The notes: generated by a model not told the origin, from the letters alone. Shown: positions 1-9,207, counted from the stretch's first letter. The stretch is 64,000 nt of DNA from Spirochaetota bacterium (GCA_035477215.1 DATIKU010000032.1:1-64000), one strand, 5' to 3'. Translations and numbers: made by a program.

Positions 1-1460
1 TTGCGTCGAGCCTCGTTTTAAGCGAGCGGAGTTCCCTCAATCTCACTCTGGTACGCAACGGCGACGGAAGTGAAAGCCATACATGGAGCCTCGTTCTCGC
101 CGACGCGTCCGCCCGGCTCTTTCTGCTCGCGGGCAACTACACGGCGGCCTTCGGCGGAGGCCTGCTCCTCGGCAGGCCGCAGGCATACGCTCCCGATCTC
201 TTTTCATGGCGCTCCATGAATGAGGAGAGGAACGTCTTTTCTCCCGTTAAAAGCGGCAATCCGTCCTATGCCTTCAACGGCATCGCCGCCTCATACCGCA
301 CCAGGGGCGATAGTGTCGCGCTTGGCATTCACTCGTTTTACTCGATCGCCCCGCGCAACATCTCCGAGGACGGATACTTTTCGGCGGGCACCGGCAATTC
401 CCTCGGCACCATCCAGACCTCGCTCGAGCGGGACTGCGGACAGAGCGAACCGGTGACCATTCGCACGGGCGGTCTGATGTTGTCGCTTGTCGCCGCCGGA
501 CTCTTTTTAATCGAACCCTATTACGTCTATACCGACCTCACCGCTCCTCAGGGCGGCAGCATCGAGTGGGACAGGGAACAGCGCGACGGCATATATACCG
601 CAATACGAAACGTCCACGGCGCTGGCGTGATGCTCCGCTACCGCGACGAGCGCCTTAGCTTATTCCTTGACTCAGCCCTCAGCGCGGCCGGCAGAAGCGA
701 TGATGAACGGGGCAGATACCGCGTAAACGGGAACGGAGTCGTCTGCGGAACCAGGTTCTCTCACCCGCTTCTCTCGTTTTCATTCGCGATCAAACGGACA
801 TCGCCGGAATTCAACGCGCCCTACCAGTCCACCGTCGGCGAAAGGTATCCGGAAAGAGGCTGTTTCCTCGAGGCGGAGGCGCGGCCGGTCCGGGGGCTCG
901 CCGCCGGGACGTCGTTTGCCGCCCAGAAAAAACTCGTGCCCGCGGTCGCCGACCCGGAGTTGCCCTACACCTCGAGGGAAAAATATTATATCAGGTATTC
1001 AGGCTCCAGGATCAGATCCGCGGAGCTTTCAGCCCGCCGGTATGAAAAGACCAGCCGCGGCGCGGCGCTTTGTTCACAGCAGGCCGCCGGGTCGGTCAAG
1101 GTACGCCTGCTTGAATTCCTTGACTCCGAGACGTCTGTTCTGGGGCAGCGAAGCGAACAGGGGGGCAGGGCCATTATGGCGAAGGGGGGGCTTGTCATCG
1201 AACTCGCCCGGAGGAGCGCGCTCTCGCTTCATTACGCGCGCGCGCACATCTCCGGAGGCGAACGGCTCTACGGCGTCATCTCTCCCCTGGCGAACTCGAG
1301 CATTCCCGGTATGTTTATAACGACGACATCCGACATCATAGCCGCAAAGGTGACAGTCCGCGGCGAAAGGTTCAATCTCGCCGGCCGTTATCTCCACCAG
1401 TGGGCGCGCGGAGAAACCGCGCAACGACGGCTTGAATTCGCCGCCTCGGGGACATTTTAA
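1..1460 (+). CDS. C-terminal part of an outer-membrane beta-barrel-like protein (5' end outside window)
   Basis: The reading frame is open from base 3 without a stop, so the gene starts upstream of the window; the ATG at 216 is internal. About 485 residues are visible. They are rich in alternating hydrophobic, Tyr, Ser and Arg residues and short turns, as in membrane beta-strands, and they end in a hydrophobic/aromatic strand finishing in Phe (AASGTF), which is typical of the outer-membrane barrel C-terminal signal. The early segment YTAAFGGGLLLGRP resembles the 'inside-the-barrel' motif of barrels that follow helix-hairpin-helix domains in some Gram-negative proteins, but no HhH part is visible here. 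The family call is inference from composition and the C-terminus. It faces a small lipoprotein gene convergently. Confidence 0.55.
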   Translation, partial: ASSLVLSERSSLNLTLVRNGDGSESHTWSLVLADASARLFLLAGNYTAAFGGGLLLGRPQAYAPDLFSWRSMNEERNVFSPVKSGNPSYAFNGIAASYRTRGDSVALGIHSFYSIAPRNISEDGYFSAGTGNSLGTIQTSLERDCGQSEPVTIRTGGLMLSLVAAGLFLIEPYYVYTDLTAPQGGSIEWDREQRDGIYTAIRNVHGAGVMLRYRDERLSLFLDSALSAAGRSDDERGRYRVNGNGVVCGTRFSHPLLSFSFAIKRTSPEFNAPYQSTVGERYPERGCFLEAEARPVRGLAAGTSFAAQKKLVPAVADPELPYTSREKYYIRYSGSRIRSAELSARRYEKTSRGAALCSQQAAGSVKVRLLEFLDSETSVLGQRSEQGGRAIMAKGGLVIELARRSALSLHYARAHISGGERLYGVISPLANSSIPGMFITTTSDIIAAKVTVRGERFNLAGRYLHQWARGETAQRRLEFAASGTF

Positions 1461-1484
1461 AGACGGCGGGTTGCGGCATCCGGC

Positions 1485-1949
1485 TTACCGGCGCAGCATC
1501 GCCGGATAGACGAAGAGGACCCAGTTCCCTGAACCGGTCATCTTCATCTCAGCCTGGATATCTTCCGCGCCGCCGTCGCGATAAACGAGTCTGCAGCGCA
1601 CGAACGCGAACTCGCCGCTGATCCTTTCGTCGCGGAGAAGCACGTCCCTGATGCTGCAGTCGCGCGTAAGCCGGTTCCAGAACGCCCGCTTGCCGCTCTG
1701 GCTCCAGTCGTCCGTTCCCCGTACCCGCAGATTCTCGTCGAAATCCGCCACCAGCGTATACGTGATGGACGACGAAACCTCCTCTATCCTGTTCTGATTT
1801 GCCATGTCTATTATATGCACCAGGGTCTCCCCCGGCCCGTCCTTTACCGGCGATACACGAAGCGAGCCGCTCCGCTCCCGCGCGCAGGAGAGCACGGCGA
1901 CTGCCGTGATAATTATTATAAGGGGTATTCGCATACCCGAAGCAGACAC
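1485..1949 (-). CDS. small lipoprotein, NTF2-like/unknown
   Basis: Predicted exported lipoprotein of about 150 residues. The hydrophobic segment RIPLIIIITAVAVLSC ends in a spirochaete-style lipobox (VLSC). The mature part has alternating strands (TYTLVADFDENLRVRG, RCRLVYRDGG, GNWVLFVYP) compatible with a SnoaL/NTF2-like or DUF4878-like fold, but I do not recognise a specific family. The longest frame begins at a GTG (1949). An ATG five codons later, at 1934, gives a more usual signal peptide and is an equally good start. It is convergent with the barrel gene to its left and divergent from the CapA-type gene to its right. Confidence 0.6.
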   Translation of the reverse strand: MSASGMRIPLIIIITAVAVLSCARERSGSLRVSPVKDGPGETLVHIIDMANQNRIEEVSSSITYTLVADFDENLRVRGTDDWSQSGKRAFWNRLTRDCSIRDVLLRDERISGEFAFVRCRLVYRDGGAEDIQAEMKMTGSGNWVLFVYPAMLRR

Positions 1950-2082
1950 CAGAAAACCGGCCCGGTCAAGCGATTTGATGGTCCCGAAAATCCCGGAACG
2001 AATTTGCTTGACGAGCCTGGTCCGCCGCCCCTATCGTTGCGGTTCGCGTGTTGCCCACTGTCACAGGGAGGGTCTTGCATAA

Positions 2083-3156
2083 ATGACAAAACCATCTCGA
2101 ACGGCCGTCGCCCTGCTCATTCTGCTTCTCTCCGTGTGTTCGCCACTGCAAGGCGGTGAAGCGCCCCGGGAGATTTCGCTTCTCTTCTGCGGAGACGTGA
2201 TGCTCGACTGGGGCATCCGCGAGGCCGTCGCAAAGGAGGGATACGGCTTCCCGCTCAGGCGAATCCGAGGCTTTCTTTCCGGTTTCGATTACCGATTCTT
2301 CAATCTGGAAGGCCCGATTTCGGACAAAGGGGAGCCTCACGGCGACAAGAAATATATCTTTAATGCCCCCCCGGGCATGGTGCGCGTGCTTACCGAAGGC
2401 CGGCTCGACGGAGCGATGCTGGCCAACAATCACATGTCGGATTTCGGCAACATCGCCCTCCTCGACACCATCTCGAACCTTTCCGCGGAGGGTATACGCA
2501 CCGCGGGCGCCGGAATCGACGCCGAAACGGCCTCGCTTCCCATACTCATCTCGCGGGGGGGAATTTCCGTAGCCGTTTTCTCATTCACCAACCTCGCCCA
2601 CAGGGACGCCTACGCGACGGCATCCTCGCCGGGCGTTGCACGCGCGGCCCTGGAGCCGATGCGGAAGGCTATTGAGCAGTTTCGACGCTTCACCGATTTT
2701 ATCGTCGTCAACCTTCACTGGGGGGATGAATACACCAATTACCCCTCCAATGACCAGGTCGAGATGGCCCGCGCGCTAATCGACTCCGGGGCCGACGCCG
2801 TTATCGGACATCACTCTCACGTCTACCAGGGGATGGAGGTGTATCGCGGCAGGCCGATCGTCTACTCGCTCGGCAACTTTCTCTTCGGGTCGATAAACGA
2901 GGACATTCGCGATAACATCGTCGTGGCACTTGATTTCAGGAAGGAAGGACTGTCATCTATGCGGGTGTACCCCATCAGCGGGAACACCGCCTCGCACCCC
3001 TTTCAGCCGGCACGGCTTTCCGGAAGGGACGCGGAGGGCGTATTAAGCCACGTGCTGGAGATATCCCTCCCGCTCGGGTCGGACTTTCCGAAAAAGGCGG
3101 TCATGGTCGACTCCTCACTGCTCTATCGGTTCCATGCCGATCCCAAGCAACGATAG
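2083..3156 (+). CDS. CapA-family metallophosphoesterase-like protein, exported
   Basis: 357 residues of the PGA_cap/CapA family, named after the poly-gamma-glutamate capsule protein; bacterial members are envelope-located metallophosphatase-fold enzymes whose substrate is usually unknown. An N-terminal signal peptide (residues 1-25) is followed by the family motifs in order: CGDVMLD (about 36-42), NLEGP (74-78), ANNHMSD (about 114-120), LHWGDEY, GHHSHVYQG and the YSLGNFLF strand near residue 260. These are the Asp, Asn and His metal ligands of the calcineurin-like fold. A Cys at residue 19 could be a lipidation site, but the -1 residue is Val, so lipidation is uncertain. No capsule or PGA synthase genes (capB/capC) are nearby, so a capsule role is not supported here. 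Confidence 0.85.
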   Translation: MTKPSRTAVALLILLLSVCSPLQGGEAPREISLLFCGDVMLDWGIREAVAKEGYGFPLRRIRGFLSGFDYRFFNLEGPISDKGEPHGDKKYIFNAPPGMVRVLTEGRLDGAMLANNHMSDFGNIALLDTISNLSAEGIRTAGAGIDAETASLPILISRGGISVAVFSFTNLAHRDAYATASSPGVARAALEPMRKAIEQFRRFTDFIVVNLHWGDEYTNYPSNDQVEMARALIDSGADAVIGHHSHVYQGMEVYRGRPIVYSLGNFLFGSINEDIRDNIVVALDFRKEGLSSMRVYPISGNTASHPFQPARLSGRDAEGVLSHVLEISLPLGSDFPKKAVMVDSSLLYRFHADPKQR

Positions 3157-3169
3157 AACCACCGGTCCC

Positions 3170-3280
3170 TCAATCCCCGAGAAGCGCCCTATTAGCCCGC
3201 CCGGCGCCTTCGGCGCGCACGTCGACATTATACCCGCCCTCGAGAAGAACATCGTCGTACAGAAAGGCTGTCTTCATCAT
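3170..3280 (-). pseudogene. 36-codon minus-strand ORF, possible gene remnant
   Basis: On the minus strand there is an intact 36-codon frame beginning MMKTAFLYDDVLLE and ending at a TGA at 3170. Its first dozen residues look like the start of a real protein; the opening is reminiscent of histone-deacetylase-family proteins, which I cannot verify. The rest (from GGYNVDVRAEG) does not continue as that family would. A G-rich stretch precedes the ATG pair but no good Shine-Dalgarno is seen. It may be a broken 5' end left by deletion, or chance. Confidence 0.2.
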
Positions 3281-3459
3281 GGCAACCCCCGCGAGAGCAC
3301 CTCGCCGTAATGAACATCATGTCGCCATTGCGGATATATTGCTATAAATATACATGTTTCGTGCAATTAATAAATCGATCCTGCCGCGGTGACGGCGGAG
3401 TTAAATCATTTGACAAAACCGGCTCATACGACGACAATTCCTCCTTCAAAGGACGGATG

Positions 3460-3897
3460 ATGATAAAGGCACGACTTCGAACAACGCTGTCCTGCTCCCC
3501 GAAGGAAGCGTTCAGGCACTTCGAGAGCATCGCCTCGCTCGGAGCCCTTAAAAAAGAGCTCCTGGGAGCGCGGATAGCCCGTCGCGAGCCGGGCCTCGAG
3601 ATAGCGGACGCGCATCTGCGGTTTCCCTTCTTCAAGCACGCGGCCGCACGGCTCAAGTACACCACCGTCCCCGAAACATATGCCGAACTAAAGCAGATAA
3701 AGGGCCCGCTCTCAGAATACCGCTGGGCGTTTTCATTCAGTGGAATCGGCGGGAACACCCGGGTCGACGTCGAAGTGGCGATCAGGCTGCCGCTGGGGCC
3801 CATGGGTTTTATACTGGGACTCGTCATCGGCCCCTTCATTAAGAGAAAGATGCGCCGCGAACTTACAACACTGGAGAAGCTTACGGCACCCCGATAA
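3460..3897 (+). CDS. SRPBCC-fold (START/polyketide cyclase-like) small protein
   Basis: About 145 residues with the layout of the SRPBCC hydrophobic-ligand-binding fold: a first strand and CSPKEAFRHFESI helix, a series of beta strands, VDVEVAIRLPLGPMG, and a long C-terminal helix (KRKMRRELTTLEKL). The frame is open back to 3310, but the AAAGGA at 3448-3453 supports the ATG at 3460 (or the adjacent ATG at 3457). The upstream part is AT-rich and unlike the rest of the protein. Its stop overlaps the start of the XPB-type helicase by one base (TAATG), so the two are almost certainly co-translated. The ligand and role are unknown. Confidence 0.65.
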   Translation: MIKARLRTTLSCSPKEAFRHFESIASLGALKKELLGARIARREPGLEIADAHLRFPFFKHAAARLKYTTVPETYAELKQIKGPLSEYRWAFSFSGIGGNTRVDVEVAIRLPLGPMGFILGLVIGPFIKRKMRRELTTLEKLTAPR

Positions 3898-5579
3898 TGA
3901 CCAAGAACAGACCCATCATCGTTCAGAGCGACAACACCGTCCTCCTCGAGGTTGACAATCCCGATTTCGAGAACGCGCGGGACGCGATCTCCCCCTTCGC
4001 GGAACTCGAGAAGAGCCCGGAGCACATCCACACCTACCGCGTCACTCCTCTGTCGCTGTGGAACGCGGCCTCCGCGGGCCTTACGACCGGCGCCATCGTC
4101 GACGCGCTCAGGCGCTATTCCCGCTACGACATCCCCGAGATTGTGCTCACCACGATCTCCGAGCAGATGCGCCGCTACGGCCTTATACGGCTGGTGAAAA
4201 AGGACGACAGGATGCTCCTTGTTTCGTCCGATTCACTGCTCCTTAACGAAATTGTCCGGGACCGGAAAATACAACCCTATATCGCCGGCCCTGTCGACGA
4301 ATTCACCGTGGAGGTGAAGGCGGACCTGAGGGGTCACATCAAGCAGGCCCTCATCAAGATGGGTTTCCCGGTGGAGGATACGGCCGGCTACGAGGAAGGC
4401 GATCCGCTGGTGTTCGGCCTTCGCGCCACCGCATTATCGGGCAATCCGTTCGTCATCCGGGATTATCAGCAGAGCGCCGTCAACGCCTTCTATCGCGGCG
4501 GGGGGCCGGACGGCGGGAGCGGGGTGGTGGTGCTGCCCTGCGGGGCGGGCAAGACAATGGTCGGCATAGGCGCGATGGCCCTCCTCCAGACCGAGACGCT
4601 CATACTGGTGACGAACACGGTCGCGATCCGCCAGTGGCGCGAGGAACTGCTCGACAAGACCGACATCGCGCCCGAGTTGATCGGCGAGTTTTCGGGTGAG
4701 AAAAAGGAGGTGAGGCCGGTAACGGTGGCCACCTACAATATCCTTACCTACCGGAAAAAAAAGAACGAAAGCTTTCTCCACTTCGACCTCTTCCGCTCCA
4801 AAAACTGGGGCCTCATTATCTACGACGAGGTGCACCTCCTTCCTGCGCCGGTGTTCCGCATGACCTCCGAGATCCAGTCCAAGCGGAGGCTGGGCCTCAC
4901 CGCCACGCTCATCCGCGAGGACGCGATGGAAGCCGATGTCTTCAGCCTCATCGGCCCCAAAAAATACGACATGCCCTGGAAGATCCTCGAAAGGTCCAAC
5001 TGGATCGCCGAGGCCATCTGCACGGAAATACGCATCGAGCTTCCCGAATACCTTCGCTACCAGTATTCTATCGCGAGGGACCGAGAAAAATTCCGCATCT
5101 CATCCGAGAACGAGGACAAGATCGATGTCGCGCGAACCATACTCGACCATCACCCGGGGGCGAGCGTCCTCATAATCGGCCAGTACATCTCACAGCTCGA
5201 GGAGCTGGAGCGGCGCTTCAAATACCCCCTGATCACCGGCGCCACGCCTGTCTCCGAGCGCGAGGCTCTCTATGCCGATTTCAAGAAAGGGAACATTAAA
5301 ATCCTTATCGTCTCAAAGGTCGCAAACTTCTCGATAGATCTACCCGACGCCAACGTTGCCATACAGGTTTCAGGCACTTTCGGCTCGCGCCAGGAGGAGG
5401 CGCAGCGCCTGGGACGGATACTTCGCCCCAAGAAGGGCGAGAACCGCGCGTATTTCTACACCATCATTACCTCCAACAGCGTGGAGGAGAGGTTCGCCCA
5501 CAACCGCCAGCTCTTTCTCACCGAACAGGGTTACACCTACGTGATCCTCAACCGGGGGATGTTCAATGAGCGTTTTTAG
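3897..5579 (+). CDS. XPB/Ssl2-type superfamily 2 DNA helicase
   Basis: 560 residues. Residues 1-125 form the helicase-associated N-terminal domain seen in archaeal and bacterial XPB proteins. Residues 185-560 are the two RecA-like lobes: Q-like motif with FVIRDYQQSAV, Walker A PCGAGKT (214-220), TATLIRED with the XPB RED motif at 340-342, DEVH box at 310-313, and motif VI EAQRLGRILRPK. XPB is the 3'-5' helicase of eukaryotic TFIIH; bacterial homologues are thought to act in DNA repair or transcription-coupled processes. Bax1, the nuclease that partners archaeal XPB, is not seen here. Instead the gene is translationally coupled to an SRPBCC protein upstream and overlaps the DUF4015 gene downstream by 14 bp. 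Confidence 0.92.
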   Translation: MTKNRPIIVQSDNTVLLEVDNPDFENARDAISPFAELEKSPEHIHTYRVTPLSLWNAASAGLTTGAIVDALRRYSRYDIPEIVLTTISEQMRRYGLIRLVKKDDRMLLVSSDSLLLNEIVRDRKIQPYIAGPVDEFTVEVKADLRGHIKQALIKMGFPVEDTAGYEEGDPLVFGLRATALSGNPFVIRDYQQSAVNAFYRGGGPDGGSGVVVLPCGAGKTMVGIGAMALLQTETLILVTNTVAIRQWREELLDKTDIAPELIGEFSGEKKEVRPVTVATYNILTYRKKKNESFLHFDLFRSKNWGLIIYDEVHLLPAPVFRMTSEIQSKRRLGLTATLIREDAMEADVFSLIGPKKYDMPWKILERSNWIAEAICTEIRIELPEYLRYQYSIARDREKFRISSENEDKIDVARTILDHHPGASVLIIGQYISQLEELERRFKYPLITGATPVSEREALYADFKKGNIKILIVSKVANFSIDLPDANVAIQVSGTFGSRQEEAQRLGRILRPKKGENRAYFYTIITSNSVEERFAHNRQLFLTEQGYTYVILNRGMFNERF

Positions 5580-7545
5580 AACGCTTGCCGCCGCGCTCGC
5601 CATTCACCTGTTCGCCGTCGCTCCGGCATTCTCCGCCGGGACGCGGGCCGTACTCCTTTCCGAAAAAAACGGTCTGTTCGTTTCCAATGACAATGGTAAT
5701 AGCTGGCACCGCTTCAACGATGGCCTCCCCGGGGAGTTTGTCCCGCTTTCGATAACCGTGGACGCGGCCGACGGCCTGTATCTCCTCACCAGGCATTCCG
5801 GCATTTTCGGCCGGCCCATGGGAGCTTCCGCCTGGCGCTCCCTCAACAGCGATCGTTTCCGTTTGCGCTCCGAGCTGCATCCGGACCGTTATCGAAAAAT
5901 CACCGCCTTTGCCGCCGACGACGCGCGTGCGGGCTCGCTCGCCCTCGCCACCAAGCACGCCCTGTACCGCTCGTACGACAATGGCCGAAGTTGGGCAAGC
6001 GTCCCCATGAAGGTGCTGGAACACAATCACTACATCACCGCGCTCGCTTTCGGACCATCGGGCGTTCTCTACGCGGGGACCTCGTTTCACGGCATCTACC
6101 GGGTCACCGACCGCGGGCTCGTTTCCTCGTCGTCGGGCCTACCCCGTGAGCCCTACTCCGCGGACGCGTTCTTTTATGAGGAGGTGGGCGCGATCGCCGC
6201 CGACGGGACGAACCCGGATGTATTGTACGCGGGGCTCAATTTCGGCGGCGGCCTGTATGCATCGAGGGACGGCGGCCGCTCGTGGAGGAGCCTGGGAGCC
6301 GTGCCCGGCGACACGGGCTCACTCGTTTTAGGTGGGCTTTTAAAAAAGGGTAATTCGCTTTTCGTATCCATGGGCGGCGCGGCCTGGCGTCTCAACACGG
6401 AAACAGGGGTCTGGAGAGAGCTCAAGGTGGACGGCATCATGCGCCGTCTTCCGTCAGGCGCAAAACCGCTCGCCCTCCTCGCGCTCGACGGCACCGGCGC
6501 CTATCCACCGCTCTTTTATCGAATCGGCACGCCCGGAAGTCCGCGCGCCAACGACCTCCGCGCACGGGCCGCGGATAAAAAAGCTCTCTACGCGAGCATT
6601 CCCGCCGTGCGCCGCAATCTTGCCGGGCTTATCTCCACCATTCACGCCTGCAAGATGAACGCCATGGTCATCGACATGAAGGACGACCAGGGTAGCCTCC
6701 ATTTCCCGACGAATAACGAGACCGCGCTGCGATCGGGCGCGGCCCGAAAACCGGTCGATGTCCGGGCGATCCTCGGCACGCTTCGGCGGGAGGGCGTCCA
6801 TTCAATCGCCCGGGTGGTGGTATTCAAGGACCCGAACCTGTTCCGCTACGACGGCAACCGGTACGCGATCTGGAACGCCCGGACCAACGCGCCCTGGCGC
6901 GGCAGCGAGGGCGAATACTGGGTCGATCCCCATTCGACGCTGGCGCAGGAATACAACATCGCGCTCTCGAGGGAACTCGCCGCGCTCGGTTTCGACGAGA
7001 TACAGTTCGACTACATCCGCTTCCCCTCGGACGGGCCCACGCACCTGTGCCGCTACCGGCACCGACGCTTCGAAGACGGTTTCAAATCCGAGGCGATCGG
7101 CGACTTCCTGGAACGCGCCAAGCGCGTCATTCCCGTCCCCCTTTCGGTGGACATCTACGGTTTCAACGCCATGTACCGTTTCGGCAACTGGATAGGCCAG
7201 GACCTGGAGGAGATCGCCGCGGTCGTCGACGTGGTCTGCCCCATGGTGTACCCCTCGCACTTCGGCGGCAGGTACTACCGGCGCTTCCCCGGCGACGAGC
7301 ACCCCTACCGGATCGTGCTCGACAGCGGCGTCCGCGCCCGCGTCATCTCCGGCGACGGCGCGCCCCTGCGGCCGTATCTCCAGGCGTTTAAAATGCTCTC
7401 CCCCACCTGGGGGACAGGCTATATACAGAGCCAGGTGCGCGGCGTCCTCGAAAGCGGCGTCGGCGGTTACACCTTCTGGAACGCTAAGGGCGAATACGAC
7501 ATGGTGCGCCGGGCCCTGGGCGGCAGGCCCCCCGAAGGGAAATAA
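5566..7545 (+). CDS. exported BNR-repeat plus DUF4015 (GH-like TIM barrel) protein
   Basis: 659 residues with signal peptide (1-24, APAFSAG). Residues about 30-300 contain Asp-box/BNR-type repeats: SNDNGNSWHRF, SYDNGRSWASV and SRDGGRSWRSL, each the S-x-D-x-G-x-S-W box of sialidase/sortilin-type propellers. Residues about 340-650 match the DUF4015 putative glycoside-hydrolase barrel: MNAMVIDMKDDQG, GFDEIQFDYIRFPSDG and VVCPMVYPSHFG, the last containing acidic residues that end barrel strands. It probably binds and hydrolyses an extracellular or periplasmic polysaccharide, which is inference from the fold. The ATG lies inside the helicase 3' end, giving a 14-bp overlap. Confidence 0.82.
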   Translation: MSVFRTLAAALAIHLFAVAPAFSAGTRAVLLSEKNGLFVSNDNGNSWHRFNDGLPGEFVPLSITVDAADGLYLLTRHSGIFGRPMGASAWRSLNSDRFRLRSELHPDRYRKITAFAADDARAGSLALATKHALYRSYDNGRSWASVPMKVLEHNHYITALAFGPSGVLYAGTSFHGIYRVTDRGLVSSSSGLPREPYSADAFFYEEVGAIAADGTNPDVLYAGLNFGGGLYASRDGGRSWRSLGAVPGDTGSLVLGGLLKKGNSLFVSMGGAAWRLNTETGVWRELKVDGIMRRLPSGAKPLALLALDGTGAYPPLFYRIGTPGSPRANDLRARAADKKALYASIPAVRRNLAGLISTIHACKMNAMVIDMKDDQGSLHFPTNNETALRSGAARKPVDVRAILGTLRREGVHSIARVVVFKDPNLFRYDGNRYAIWNARTNAPWRGSEGEYWVDPHSTLAQEYNIALSRELAALGFDEIQFDYIRFPSDGPTHLCRYRHRRFEDGFKSEAIGDFLERAKRVIPVPLSVDIYGFNAMYRFGNWIGQDLEEIAAVVDVVCPMVYPSHFGGRYYRRFPGDEHPYRIVLDSGVRARVISGDGAPLRPYLQAFKMLSPTWGTGYIQSQVRGVLESGVGGYTFWNAKGEYDMVRRALGGRPPEGK

Positions 7546-7604
7546 GCGAAGGGCTCTTTCGGCCCGCATTCAAGAATGCGCCCCCGCATGCCGATAAGTA
7601 CGGC

Positions 7605-7904
7605 ATGAATATCTCTTCCGGCATCGCGGAGATAAACCTCTCCACCTACCAGGGCAACCGGGTCGTCTCGGAAAAGGCGTTCCTGTGGCCCGCCTATAAC
7701 GACGGGAAGGTGACCTCGATCCACGGCTTAATGCGCCAGACCGAGTCGAACGCCACCTACATCACGCCCTCCCCCGAGGAGCGGGAGCGCCTGCTCGGCG
7801 ACCTCTTCAATTCGCCCGCGACCGAATATTCCTCGAAGGGACGGGTGTATGAGAACCGCTACCTCTCTTACCGGCCCGGCACCTTCTTCGACGCGCTCGC
7901 CTGA
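7605..7904 (+). CDS. hypothetical protein, 99 aa
   Basis: Unrecognised soluble protein of 99 residues with no signal peptide, membrane segment or Cys pair. Codon use (GC-rich third positions) matches the neighbours, which supports a real gene. It begins 59 bases after the DUF4015 gene on the same strand and could be in its operon. No clear Shine-Dalgarno is seen before the ATG, so the start is provisional. Confidence 0.5.
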   Translation: MNISSGIAEINLSTYQGNRVVSEKAFLWPAYNDGKVTSIHGLMRQTESNATYITPSPEERERLLGDLFNSPATEYSSKGRVYENRYLSYRPGTFFDALA

Positions 7905-8155
7905 AAACGATTAACCCATTGCCGATATTGCGCTCATCGGGGCATGGCCCCTGTTGTGCAAAGTCTATCATAAAAAGCTTGCCGCGGCCCCAACTCTTGT
8001 GTACATTAACTCCCGTATAAACATCAGGGTTGTTTCGGGACCGGATACGCCGCGACTACCGGACAAACCGGAGCCGGCGGGTTTCCCGGTTATAAAACAA
8101 TCAGTTCCTGTAAACATTTCCGCATATCATCAAATTAATTAATGGAGGAACATCC

Positions 8156-8797
8156 ATGAGAAAGCTTTTCGCGGTATTTGCGGTGCTCGCCTTCGTGTTC
8201 GCCTTTTCATACGGCGCGCAGGCTCAGACGATGACGACGGATATCGTCTTCCTGAAGGGTGGCTATATTCCGGTATCGACAACAAGTTTTAAAGATACGT
8301 CATTTTTTGATAATGATCTTGAAGCACGAGGATTTGCCATACAGGGTGAATACAACCTTAATTTCGACGGTGTCTGGCTTGGCTTCGGGCTTGAGTACCA
8401 ACGGTTAAAAGCGGAATTTGACGGTAATTTTGTGCACTTCAACCAGTTTATCCAACCGATGGTTTCGCTGAAATATGCCGCATTGGGGGGGCTCTATGTA
8501 GGCGGCGGCATTTCTGGAAAATACCTGATAGCTACGGAAAAGATAAAGGACGGTACCAACACGTATGAATGGGAAAAGGCGATAGACCTGTGGGCCAATG
8601 GAATACTCGGCTACTACACGCCGATAGGCGAAGGCGTATTTCTCGACCTTGAAGGAAGATTCGGCTACAATCTGACCAACAATCAGTTCTCAGAAATTAA
8701 GGAGAATGGAGTCAAAGAAGATACTGACAATAAGTCATCTTTCGACATCGCCTTCTACGTCGGCGTCGGTTTCCGCGCGGCCGCGTCCGATTATTAA
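8156..8797 (+). CDS. small outer-membrane beta-barrel protein (OmpA/OMP_b-brl-like)
   Basis: 213 residues. A clear signal peptide (MRKLFAVFAVLAFVFAFSYG, cleavage after AQA) is followed by about eight amphipathic strands rich in Gly and aromatic residues: GEYNLNFDGVWLGFGLEYQ, GGLYVGGGISGKYL, GVFLDLEGRFGYNL. The last strand, SFDIAFYVGVGFRAAASDY, ends in an aromatic residue as expected for BamA-inserted barrels. GGAGG lies 8 bases before the ATG. A strong terminator follows the gene, so it is probably monocistronic. The gene is somewhat AT-richer than its neighbours, common for surface proteins. Function unknown. Confidence 0.75.
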   Translation: MRKLFAVFAVLAFVFAFSYGAQAQTMTTDIVFLKGGYIPVSTTSFKDTSFFDNDLEARGFAIQGEYNLNFDGVWLGFGLEYQRLKAEFDGNFVHFNQFIQPMVSLKYAALGGLYVGGGISGKYLIATEKIKDGTNTYEWEKAIDLWANGILGYYTPIGEGVFLDLEGRFGYNLTNNQFSEIKENGVKEDTDNKSSFDIAFYVGVGFRAAASDY

Positions 8798-8824
8798 GAC
8801 TCACGCTTCATCTGCCACGTCCAG

Positions 8825-8848
8825 CCCCCGCCCATGGCGGGGGTTTTT
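8825..8848 (+). terminator. Rho-independent terminator of the small barrel gene
   Basis: Perfect 8-bp stem CCCCCGCC/GGCGGGGG with a 3-base CAT loop, immediately followed by five T residues, 28 bases after the stop codon of the upstream gene. Confidence 0.9.
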
Positions 8849-8910
8849 AAATCCCTTCAGCCTACGGCGACCCCCGGAGCCCGCGGGTCGGCCAACGAAT
8901 ATCCAACGAC

Positions 8911-9033
8911 CTCACCCCCCGGCCCCCTCTCCCATTAAGCTCGGAAGAAAGGAGAGGGGGTGTCCACACAATGGGCTTAAGGTTTAGAAGCCCTCGCCCT
9001 TTGGGAGAGGGCGCGGCAGAGCCGGGGTGAGGG
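8911..9033. repeat. dispersed palindromic repeat (nested inverted repeats)
   Basis: Nested complementarity: the outer arms CCTCACCCC (left) and GGGGTGAGG (right) enclose CCCCCTCTCC/GGAGAGGGGG and a second hairpin, CCCTCGCCC...GGGAGAGGGCG. This type of palindromic intergenic unit is known to recur in many environmental bacterial genomes. Only one copy is in this window, so its repetitive nature is inferred from the motif. Just after it, a further short palindrome (AGCTCCCCTT...AAGGGAGC) lies at about 9070-9097. There is no coding potential in 8849-9144. Confidence 0.55.
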
Positions 9034-9144
9034 CATTGAGGCTCACGGCAAATCCTCTCAGCCGCTGGCAGCTCCCCTTTGTATAGAAGGGAGCCGTATC
9101 AATGATACCGGTTGGCTTTTAAAAATGCCCAAATAAATAAAAAA

Positions 9145-9167
9145 CCCGCTCTTTCGAGCGGGTTTTT
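9145..9167. terminator. bidirectional Rho-independent terminator, mainly for flaB (minus strand)
   Basis: Stem CCCGCTC/GAGCGGG (9145-9151 with 9156-9162), loop TTTC, flanked by A-rich sequence on the left and TTTTT on the right, so it has a T-tract on either strand. It lies about 40 bases beyond the flagellin stop codon. Confidence 0.88.
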
Positions 9168-9207
9168 GCGGTTGCGGTATTCCCTCTGAGTTCGTCCATT
9201 TTCTGTA

